A stretch of 64,000 nucleotides of DNA from Pogonophryne albipinna (taxonomy: Eukaryota; Chordata; Actinopteri; Perciformes; Artedidraconidae): the NCBI GenBank assembly GCA_028583405.1, contig CM053249.1, positions 41,135,499 through 41,199,498 on the forward strand. Reading direction: 5' to 3'. Below, in pieces: positions 55,199 to 64,000 of the stretch. Position 1 is the first letter of the stretch. The number at the start of each line of letters is the position of its first letter. A program made the translations under genes and the position numbers. The notes under the pieces were generated by a model. The model saw nothing but the letters and a program-made list of their open reading frames with translations. It did no database searches and was not told where the DNA came from.

Positions 55199-55670
55199 TT
55201 AATCACTTTTTTTTTGTTATTTACAGCCATACTGATCCACACTACATGTTTTACACTCATCACTGCACTCATCACTGCACACACTTCACTCACAATATTA
55301 CATATACATTATTATAAATAAAAGTTATTTAAAGTATGTTATGGCTATACTGTGTCTTCACTTGTTCATGTCGTTTGTCAGTTACAACATACGGAAGATA
55401 CAGAAGCTTCATGTATGTCGATATATAATGTGCTGTCTTCTGTATAATTGTTCATGTGAAAACCTGTTGAAATCACGAGTGGTTTATCAGTAAAAACATG
55501 GCTGAAGGAAAAAGGTTGTTAGCAATGCATAATATCAATTTAAGAAACATGTTTATTAGGAATGTTTGTTTTTAAAATGGCTCATTTGGAATATTTTCTT
55601 TTTAAAGAAAATATGGGTAGCTCTTAAAAGAGCTTTTGGTTTGGAGGCTCTTAAAAGAGCCATGGTGACC

Positions 55671-57442
55671 CTACACCACATTCTGCTGCCATGGCACTGC
55701 ACCCTCCTCATTGAAATAGCTGCAGAAGGTGTCCCGCAGTTGGATGGATCTGCGTGTGGCGTTGTTGTAGCCCATCCTCGGTGCATCACGCAGGGTTGGA
55801 GTAGCTGGAGCTTCATCCGTGGACTCTGCGATAGGTGTGCGTGATGTCCTTCCTATCGTCTTCCTGCGGAGGAAGTTGTGCAACACACAGGTGGCCTTCA
55901 CACATAACTCTGCTACCTCCGGGCTGGTGGTGATGACACGCCTGAACATTCTCCACTGAGATGAGAGGATGCCAAACGCACATTCAACCACCAACCTGGC
56001 CCGGCTGAGGCGGTAGTTGAACATCCTCCTTTCACGGGTGAGGTGACGTCCAGGGAATGGACGCAGCAGGTTGTCCAGCAGCGGAAAAGCCTCATCTCCA
56101 ACCAACACATGGGGAAGAAGGCCCAGCCGCTCTGCTCCTGGGATGACGGTGTCAGGTGGTAGCTGCAGACTGCCATCTCTGAGGCTCTCTCCAAATGCAG
56201 AATTCCGCAGGCTCCCACTGTCGCTACTCCTTCCAAAGCCTCCAACATCCACTACCCTGAAGAGGTACTGGGCATCCACGACAGCCAGCAGTACCAAGGA
56301 GTGGGTGGACTTATAATTGAAGTACAGGGACCCAGAATTTGCCGGAGCACTGGATCACCACGTGCTTCCCATCAATGGCACCAACGCAATTCGGAAAGTT
56401 CCAGCGCTCCTGGAACCCAGCAGCGATGGCTCTCCAGTCCTCGGTCTGTGGTACCGGCATGGTTTCCTCAACCAGGGCGGTCCAGATGGCACCCGCAACC
56501 TCCCTGACAATGACAGCCACGGTTGCATGCCCGACCCGATAGCTGAATGCTATGGTCCTGTATGAGTCACCGGTTGCCAGGTACCTGAGAAAAAAATAAT
56601 ATACATGATTAAAAAAAAGTATATGTCCCCACACACACACACACACAGACACACACACACATACCCCCCCCCACAGACCCCACACACAGACCACAGACAC
56701 ACAGACCCCCCACACACACAGACCCCCCCAGACCACCCACAGACCACAGAGACACACACCCCACACACACAGACCCCCCCCCCCCCACACACACACACAC
56801 AGACCCCACACACAGACCACAGACACACAGACCCCCCACACACACAGACCACAGAGACAGACACCCCACACACACAGACCCCCCCAGACCACCCCCCCAA
56901 CACACACAGACCCCACAGAGACACACACACACACACAGAGACCACACACACACACACGCCATGTACACAGGGGAGCAATACTGTATTTACCTAGCTATCT
57001 TAATTAATGTCATTCATCTGAACTAAATCACAGACTTCATTCATCATTCATCCACGGCATGCATTCTCTCTCTTTATATACAGAGTCAGGTTAAAGAAGT
57101 AGAAATACACAAAACGTACCGTAGGCAGATGGCGAGTCGCTCGGCGGGTCCGATTGACAAACGCATATGGGTGTCTGCCTTTGCAATCAGTGGACCCACT
57201 TTTCGGAGCAACTCGTCGAACACGTCTTTGCTCATCCTGAAGTACTGCTGAAACAGTACATCATCCAGGCGGAGCTCTTGGACCAGAACGTGGTATTCCC
57301 CCCGTTGCAGACGTTTTCTGAGTATCGGATGTACCCAACAGCGACGCACACTACATGGCCTCCTGCGAGACATTGCATACACTAAAGCCACCCTTGCTAC
57401 TACACTTGCCCGTGCTACCCTTGCTACAAAACCGGCATCCAT
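55671..57442 (-). pseudogene. PIF/Harbinger DDE transposase, one frameshift
   Basis: Exon 1 (57120-57442) starts MDAGFVARVARA and ends CLR at a GTACGT donor. Exon 2 (55671-56584) begins after TTTTCTCAG with YLATGDSYRTIAFSYRVG, and the splice joins codon CG|G. The N-terminal part has FRMSKDVFDELLRKVGPLI. The DDE_Tnp_4-type catalytic core follows: VGAIDGKHVVIQ (first aspartate), LVGDEAFPLLDNLLRPF (second) and RLVVECAFGILSSQWR (glutamate). One extra base near 56349 shifts the frame just after the first aspartate motif. Otherwise about 411 codons are open, the normal length. It would excise and insert the element at TWA sites. Confidence 0.85.
56627..56962. repeat. ACACACAGACCCC minisatellite in the transposase intron
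   Basis: An array of CACACAGACC-type units lies wholly within the predicted transposase intron (56585-57119), where it can vary without changing the protein. It produces long spurious open frames in all six directions. Confidence 0.9.
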
Positions 57443-57902
57443 TTTGGCAATAGTGGAGAAGAACCGGGCTTTTCCTTTTTTGCTATGTCGGGGGCGGGAG
57501 ATTCATGTGATTGGTTGTTGGTCGCGTTGACTCCCCAAGCTTCAGACACGCCCACCGCCAAGCGTCAACGCACGCCGCTGTGTGGACGGTCCGTAACTGT
57601 GAAAAAGAGTGAAATGCTTGTCAGGTGGTGATTAAGGACATGTATGTGAATTTTCAATGATGTACTTACTATGTGGGCCATAATGATATGTGAGACATTT
57701 TCGTTGACCTTGATGTGAAGTTAAGATTTTTGATAAGCTTTAGGTATTGCAATTTCACACGTGTACAAAAGTATAGCTTAATTCAACTGATGAGGGCTAT
57801 GTGAATAAATGTAAGCGATGTGATGCAAGTAGCTCTTGGCCACTTACATTTTTTTCAAAGTAGCTCTCAAATGAAGAAAGGTTGGAGACCCCTGCCTTAG
57901 AT

Positions 57903-58434
57903 GGACCAACGTTTTTTCAGAAGTCATATTTTCATGGCCCTTGTGAAAGATGCATTATTATCTTTTGATTGACAGAACATTCTTGAAGTAAAGGTTGTTG
58001 TTGTTGTCATTTGACCAAAAGATTGGCTCATCTTACCCCACCCTCCCCTATTGGCAACATAGTAATCAACATGTTTAGAGCTGGAATCTTAACACAACAT
58101 GTCTAAAAGGAAGATGGGTGAAAACAATAGTAGTTTTAAACTATCCTCATAGCAAAATCAAGTCCACCGTACAAACTTGTTTTATGTTCAAATACCATCA
58201 ACAAAACAATCTGGCGAAAATGATTTAATTTTAACTGTACGTATGTGTGTGTTATTTGGCATGTGTATCACATTGTCAAAGACATGCTACAATGCGAGGG
58301 CCCCTGTTTCATAGGGTCAGAAGTCTGCTGTAATCAGGTCTCCCCAGGCACCACGTCAACCTGACTGTCATACACACAAACACACTCACACACAGACAAA
58401 TCATAATCACATTATGCCTGGGCACTGTGTTTCA
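57903..58434. other. unassigned sequence right of the 6-kb hAT
   Basis: AT-rich with a short CA-rich patch near 58375-58395. It includes CCCCACCCTCCCCTA near 58037. No gene or repeat border was identified. Confidence 0.4.
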
Positions 58435-58439
58435 CTCAA

Positions 58440-58825
58440 TGTGAAGAAGGTAACTTCATGGACTAACTAACGGCTTCGGGCCTTGTATATTGCACATGTC
58501 TTTTATTTTGAAAAGTGTTCCCCCTCCCGTTCTTTCTGTTACTCCTGATTATGTTCACCTGGTGCCCTGTGTTGTCTCCTCCCCCCCCTCACCTGTGTCT
58601 AATTGCTGATTAGTGGGTGTGTATTTAGGCTCTGTGTTTCCTGTTTGGTGAAGGCTCGTAGTGTGGGTGAGATCCTTGTGGCTGGTGACTGTGTTCACCT
58701 GGGCAGCCATATTGAGGCTGTGTATCCTGTACCACAGCGATGAATAAATGCCCACACCGGGTTATATTTGAATTCTCTGCCTCTGCCTCCTTGCTTGGTC
58801 GGGCCGCTCAACGGTCAGCTTCACA
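58440..58825 (+). mobile_element. solo LTR, family 1, second copy
   Basis: TGTGAAGAAGGTAACTTCAT through CGCTCAACGGTCAGCTTCACA matches the copy at 2898-3476. A perfect 5-bp duplication CTCAA flanks it (58435-58439 and 58826-58830). GTGTATTTAGGCTCTGTG and GAATAAATGCCCACACCGGG are the presumed TATA region and polyadenylation signal. At 386 bp it is shorter than the first copy. Confidence 0.85.
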
Positions 58826-58830
58826 CTCAA

Positions 58831-60769
58831 GTTTTTCCCTTTGCTTTGATCGATACACGGAGAGTGATACGTGACTGGTCCAATGGCTGCTCCTGACAAA
58901 CAGGGCTGGAGTGTGTCAACAGAGAGCATGTGCTGCATTCTGCTCTGCTGTGGGGCTTATCGGGTACGAGCAGGACTGTCTCTCTCTGGCCAATAATCAA
59001 ACGACATGCATGCCTCTGAAGCTATCTATAACAGCTTCACGACCACCAGCCCCCCCCCCCCCCTCTTGGGTATTAAAAGGAGTGTTGATACATAGCAGAG
59101 GGTGTATGGCTGTATTTGTTCTGATAGTTCCAACAAGCAAGCCATTGCTGGGAGCATAACCACGCTCAGTAACACCTTGGAGATAGCAGGAACAGAGACT
59201 ATCATTGCAAGTTCTGCAATCCAATTTTTTTACATTATGCCGCGCAAATCATTGTTGCCAGGCAATAGCATATATATGGTTCCTTTAACTTGGCAGGATG
59301 AGCTCCGTCTGCATTCCTCTGTATGTCTGATGACACCCTTCTAAAAGGTGCCCCTGCATCACTAAGATTAGTCCTGGGGGGAAATTGAGGACACTGATTT
59401 TTTGTTTTAAGAACTGAGTAACTCAAGCAGGCTTTTCCAACTACAGACTAATTCAAAAATCAAGACATGAAAAAACATGCTGCTTTAACAGCAGAAGTCA
59501 CAAATCACAACAAAGCATTTCTCTGTTCATCATGTGTGGGTGCTTTGCAGGGACATCTGTATCTGAGTAAAGAGTAGCATTCATTTGCATGAGAAGTGAA
59601 GCTCCTGCTGGAAATAAACACCACCACCTAGTGTTGTTTGAGGCTGGTGCCTGCAGATGAGAAATCAGAAGTTGATGCAATGATAAAAAAGTCTACAGAC
59701 TGTCATCTGCAGCAGCTTTTCTTAAGCTCTGCTCTCTGCTTCCTTATCTGCTCCACAGCCTGACAAACAGATGCACACAAGCACAGAAGAAATCCAGCAA
59801 GGACACACTAAGATCAATAGCTTTCTGGGAGCGCAGCCAGAGACACGTGTATCCTCAGTGAAGTCTGCTCTTTCTACGTGTGGCTCTTCACTCATGTTAA
59901 CAGGAGTTCTGTTCTTGGTTAGGCTGTATTTTCTTATTGGACAACCGGATCTCTCACACTACAAACACTTTAACCGTCTTTATGATGTGACTTAATCCTC
60001 CCATGTTCTCATCCTCCCTTCTTTCTCACAGGGAACAAAAAACAGCAGCTATCTTCACTGCAGAGATGCCGACAATTGGATGGAAGAGAAATTCCTCCAA
60101 CCCCAGGATTGCAGAGGCATGTTTGTTGCTTGTGAGGATAATGATATGACCTGTGTCACAGAGAGGGGGCATTGAAGGTGGAGTTTGAGCCAAGGAAACA
60201 CGGTTGTAGTTTATTACTGCCTGAAGGCATGGCCAATCAGAACGGACCACAGACAGATCTCCACTTTCTGGACCAAAATAAGGAAACAACAGCAAACATG
60301 CAGTGGCTCAGTTGATATGAGGAAAATATGTATCTGCAGTGAACAGTAATCAGAGGAGAGTTGCCTTTTGGGAAGAAGAGGTATTATATTGTTCTTTAAA
60401 ATGAAAGAGGGTATTTAATAGATCTGTCATTTCGGATTCATAAAAAACACAATCCACCTTACACATCAAACAAATATATAAATAAATACAAACTAAATAA
60501 TTCAATAAAATACATGTATTATTCATCTATTTTGTGTGTGTGTGTGTGTATATTTGAAAGAGAGAGAGAGTGAGTTTGGGCGTGTTTCTATGTTTAAAGG
60601 CCAACATGAATGGTTGTGTTTGTCTGGGGGGACGGGTATACGTGCAAGAGTGTGTGTATGAAAGTGTGTTTGTTTGGATTATTCTTTGAATCAATGTTCT
60701 TCTTTTTGACTAGTAGATGTCAAACAAAGGTGCAGAAAAACACACATGTGCATGAACAACCCAGTCTCA
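58831..60769. other. longest stretch without a recognised element
   Basis: No exon, repeat end or RNA gene could be supported. It contains a poly-C run near 59050-59062 and a GT run at 60534-60549. It may be unique host intergenic or intronic sequence. Confidence 0.4.
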
Positions 60770-61039
60770 CGGCATTTCGTGTTATAGTCACGACATTTAA
60801 TCTATTGATTCGTGTTCACGATTTTCCCCTTTTTTCCGTGTGACACAGAACGATTTTAAAAGCAATGTATTTCTATTGGTAGTATGTTTCGTGCCTGCAG
60901 CATGTCTTTTTGTCCGGTCGGGTCTTGGAACACCGGATGCTGTGGGGTTCATAAAAACATGTTCTTACTCAATATCAAGCCACGATTATTGTTTTTATTT
61001 TAAATCGTATAATGTCGGACTTTTTTTGTCCTCTGTGAG

Positions 61040-63404
61040 GAAAATAAATGGGGCTCAGAGCCTCAGAATACTGAAATCTGTATTTTTTTAAAATCCTTTT
61101 TTCCTTCTAATTTGTTATTCTTTTCTAAATAACACACTGTTATGTACTCACCAATAACACACAATTATCCTTGCTTTTATTTATTGGTTTAATTCCATAA
61201 TCTCTGGCTTTTTTGGCGTCCGTCAGGAACTGAATTTCAAAATAGAAATAACCGGAAACAGACGTAGGCCTATAAGGGGCATTTCGAGCATCATCGCGAT
61301 ACACAGCCACTGAACTGATTACCCAAGATCCTCAGCTATGGTTTAAGCTCGCTGATTGGATGTTTTAGCCGCAATGCATGTAGGGATATGGTGTTAATGC
61401 GATATGAAATCCGACAAACATTTGAGTTTAGGATGGCCGAAGACACTACACTACCCATAATCCCCAGCTATCGTTTAGGACTACAGTCCCCGTGATTAAT
61501 CTTCAAGCTCTGGGATTGGATGTTGGAGTGGCAGTGCGCCAAGGTTACTGCGAGCGTCAAACAGCTGTTTGAAATGGAAAGAAACCACGCCAGACTATCC
61601 AAAACTGGAATCGAACGCCCACCAGAACTACACATGCTGGCTATTGTGTTTCGCAAAATGTTCTATGGGACGTCTCTACTGAACGTTTTCCCGACAATTA
61701 GAAGTTGCCAGTATTAAACACATTGGTGTTATCACATTTAAAACATAATTAATAAATCTGTGAAAATCGCTTGTGTCCATAATGCGCAGCATTAATATAT
61801 ACCCACATGACAGCTCATTGTTACTTTGTAATTCTACTCCACTACAATTCAGAGGTTAACCTGGTACTTTTACTCCACTGCATTTATTTGAGTTACTTTG
61901 CAGATTCTGATTAATGATGTGAAATATAAACAACACTTAAATCAGACTTTAGTTACACCTGAGTAAAATTCATGGTAGGTGATTGTCAAGTGCCAACAAT
62001 CAGGAGAGATATTTGATAGTTGGTGCTTGAGAAGACTAAACATGTATCTGCAGATCTCTATAAAGTATATTCATTACTCGTTATTCTCTACTAATAGTTA
62101 CTTAAAGACTGTATAATTGCTATTTTGCACATCCCTTTCAAGATTTCAAGATTTTCTAAGGTTTATTGACATATCATATACACAACTACGGTGTAGTTAT
62201 GCAATGAATGAAAAACTTGGGTCGCAGGTTCCTCAACAGTGCATTACAAGACATCTATCAATATGTGTGTACCTCCACCATTAAACTGTCATATTCTGCA
62301 CATTTCTTATACTATCTACATACATAAGAGTATAATTAATGTGTATAAGATCAGTTAAAATAAGTGCTTCAACATAGTTAACATTGCAGGAAAGCAATAT
62401 ATTAGACGTTAAGTACTTTGTCAGGCTTAATATTTATCTTTTGATACCCCCAAAGCTTTTTTCTTATTTAAAAGAAGACCTTAATCTAAAGTATTATTTA
62501 ATGTTTAAATAAAGGTTAATTCGTTTTTCTGTTTTGCACCTCCTCATATTAATATCTTTGTACATCCTGCACTAAACTGTTTTATTGTAGAGATCACTTA
62601 CAGTATCTTCTTGATTTTTTTAAATATTTCTATCATTGACCTTCTACTTTCCCCTTATGAAAGTATGTACTCTTCAAATATAACCACTAGGCGGTGCACA
62701 CAAGGTACACACAGCCATAATAACTTTGTATTATTAGTGTAGGACACTTATGTATGTACAACATCTGAAGATGTGTAGTTTTATTCATGCTTTCACATCA
62801 TTTTACAGCATATTGCTATACTATTTCAGACTCAGTATTTACATTCTTACATTCAAAGAAAATTAGTAATATCTTTAAAAACTACAAGTCCTTTCATATC
62901 AGCTGTGCACCGTTATGGTGTAAAAATATAACCTATCTATGAATTAGATCAAATGTAAAAGTCAGCCGAATTAGTGTTGATACTGCAAGGAGACGTATTG
63001 TGTGAAGAGAAATTGAAGATGTTGTTTAATTGTTGATATATTTATGATCCACGTCAAGTATTCAGTTTCGGCGGCATTTCTTCAGTTTTTCCAAAGGTCT
63101 TCTCATCAGGGCTCTATAAATAAAGAACTACGGCAGATCTGTAATATGTAATGCACCCAAACCGTGTATTACAATGCCGTTATGTGATGACTTTCAAAGA
63201 GAAAAGCAAGAACACTCGGAATAAAGTATTTTCTTTAAAAAAAAAAGTTTTGCGGATTTCATATCGCATTAACACCATATCCCTACATGCATTGCGGCTA
63301 AAACATCCAATCAGCGAGCTTAAACCATAGCTGAGGATCTTGGGTAATCAGTTCAGTGGCTGTGTATCGCAATGATGCTCGAAATGTCCCTTATAGGCCT
63401 ACGT
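61040..63404 (+). repeat. repeat family X, copy X3, with 165-bp inverted ends
   Basis: Inverted arms at about 61264-61428 and 63240-63404 are nearly identical, including GATTACCCAAGATCCTCAGC, TGTAGGGATATGGTGTTAAT and CGTAGGCCTATAAGG. Between them it matches X1 and X2 in many blocks (GAAACCACGCCAGACTATCC region, CAGTGCATTACAAGACATCT, CAGGGCTCTATAAATAAAG). No transposase or reading frame is recognisable. An LTR directly follows the right arm. Confidence 0.65.
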
Positions 63405-63999
63405 GTCAGGGTGCGTGGAAAAGGCAGGACCCAAATGCAGACTACAAAAAACGGAAAAAGGTCTTGAAACAAAAAGCGAGCTTTATTTAAAAGCTGGTAA
63501 ACAAAACATGGCATAACTTGAAACGGTAACAGAAAACAACTACACAAAGTGACCTTGAGAAACATGGAGGAAGACCGGAGAGACAACCAAGAAGTGTGAC
63601 GTGAAGGTAGGACAAACACACAATGAACCGACAGGGGAACACAGGAAGAGACAAGACTAAATACAGGGAGGGGTAATCAAGGAACAAGAAACAAGACAAG
63701 GGCCAAAAGGGTAGGTGGAGGGGGTCTGGAGGACGGGTTTGGGCTGACAGCCCAGAGGCAAGGCAGAGGAACAGGAGGGGATCTCAGGCGGACGGCCCGG
63801 GGCAAGGCAGAGTTCGAGGAGGGGGTCTCGGGCGGACGACCCGGGGCCAAGGCAGAGTTCGAGGAGGGGGTCTCGGGCGGACGGCCCGGGGGCAAGGCAG
63901 AGTTCGAGGAGTCAGGGGCAGTGATGCAAACACACGTATCGTGAAAAAAGAGAGAACTATTCGAAGCAGGAAAAAAACAGTGTAATATACCATCTGACA
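63405..63999 (-). mobile_element. LTR on the minus strand at the window edge
   Basis: On the minus strand it begins TGTCAGATGGTATATTAC and ends GCACCCTGACA. CCTGTATTTAGTCTTG near 63662 is TATA-like, and TTAAATAAAGCTCGC near 63483 holds the polyadenylation signal. It resembles the LTR at 34958-35522 in its GCATTTGGGTCC block. Five bases left of it are CTACG. Only one base remains in the window on the other side and it does not match, so this may be the 3' LTR of a longer element that continues beyond 64000. Confidence 0.65.
63760..63915. repeat. 45-bp minisatellite inside the LTR
   Basis: Units containing AAGGCAGAGTTCGAGGAGG lie at 63804, 63849 and 63894, with a diverged unit at 63760. The period is 45 (44 for the first). 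Confidence 0.9.
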
Positions 64000-64000
64000 A

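Larger units (their letters stand above)
53735..57593. mobile_element. PIF/Harbinger element, near-complete with both genes
   Basis: The left end CGGCCCGTCCACACAGCGGC and the right complement CGGACCGTCCACACAGCGGC differ at one base and continue as inverted repeats. A TAA duplication flanks it (53732-53734 and 57594-57596), the TWA-type target of this superfamily. It encodes a MADF/BESS protein on the plus strand (54020-55198) and a DDE transposase on the minus strand (55671-57442), convergent, each with one intron. Length 3859 bp. The single defect I find is one extra base in the transposase near 56349. Confidence 0.95.
51826..57894 (+). mobile_element. hAT element, 6.1 kb, hosting a MITE and a Harbinger
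   Basis: The left terminus CAGGGCTCTCCAACACATCG and the right complement CAGGGGTCTCCAACCTTTCT are imperfect inverted repeats. A perfect 8-bp duplication CCTTAGAT flanks it (51818-51825 and 57895-57902). The C-terminal part of a hAT transposase is recognisable at 53339-53730. Inside are a 618-bp MITE (52139-52756) and a complete Harbinger (53735-57593). Without these the element is about 1.6 kb, so it was already deleted or decayed. Confidence 0.9.

Noticed and set aside
56605..56994. Long overlapping open frames rich in His/Thr/Pro or Cys/Val on both strands
   Set aside because: They are translations of the ACACACAGACC minisatellite in the transposase intron and have no protein character.
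63784..64000. Proline/arginine-rich open frames at the right edge
   Set aside because: They translate the 45-bp minisatellite of the LTR.

Overview
The window reads as a gene-poor, transposon-dense stretch of a teleost (probably percomorph) genome. The evidence is the repeat repertoire: fish tRNA-derived SINEs with LINE-type tails, Rex1/L2-type, L1-type and Tx1-type LINEs, a Tc1-like element with fish-type ends, a PIF/Harbinger element with both of its genes, many hAT elements with 8-bp target duplications, TTAA-flanked piggyBac-like elements, and solo LTRs. I found no exon that I can assign to a conserved host gene, and no rRNA, functional tRNA or CRISPR array. Identifications rest on reading motifs, termini and target-site duplications (TSDs) by eye.

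Layout. 1-6000: three copies of a TTAA-flanked family (one inverted). The third carries two solo LTRs and a 1.1-kb foldback element (F1). 6000-10500: dispersed repeats, a possible solo LTR and a foldback element (8991-9986). 10600-20330: a repeat called X (copy X1) split by a 7.3-kb element with 22-bp terminal inverted repeats (TIRs) and an ATG duplication (12725-20055). That element carries a hAT transposase remnant, an L1-type LINE, a foldback element and a hAT MITE. 20490-25125: a Tx1-type LINE broken by a TTAA element and by a 1.5-kb hAT, then a foldback (25126-25600). 25916-28227: a hAT with a BED zinc-finger exon, containing a second hAT. 28751-29100: a 350-bp hAT MITE. 31195-32600: a CR1-group LINE. 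33504-34683: foldback copy F2. 34958-35522: a minus-strand solo LTR. 37427-43099: a BED-type hAT containing a 4.8-kb hAT. 43138-47262: a Rex1/L2-like LINE split by a Tc1 element, then an L2-type 3' end. 47401-51205: a hAT containing a 2.6-kb element and X2. 51826-57894: a 6-kb hAT containing an almost intact Harbinger (53735-57593). 58440-58825: a solo LTR. 61040-63404: X3. 63405-63999: a minus-strand LTR running to the window edge.

The best-preserved coding content is the Harbinger pair: a MADF/BESS protein on the plus strand and a DDE transposase on the minus strand, transcribed convergently. Only one apparent single-base insertion breaks the transposase. The other coding stretches are LINE and hAT fragments with stops, frameshifts or insertions. 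The nesting gives a relative insertion chronology that can be checked from the intact target duplications.
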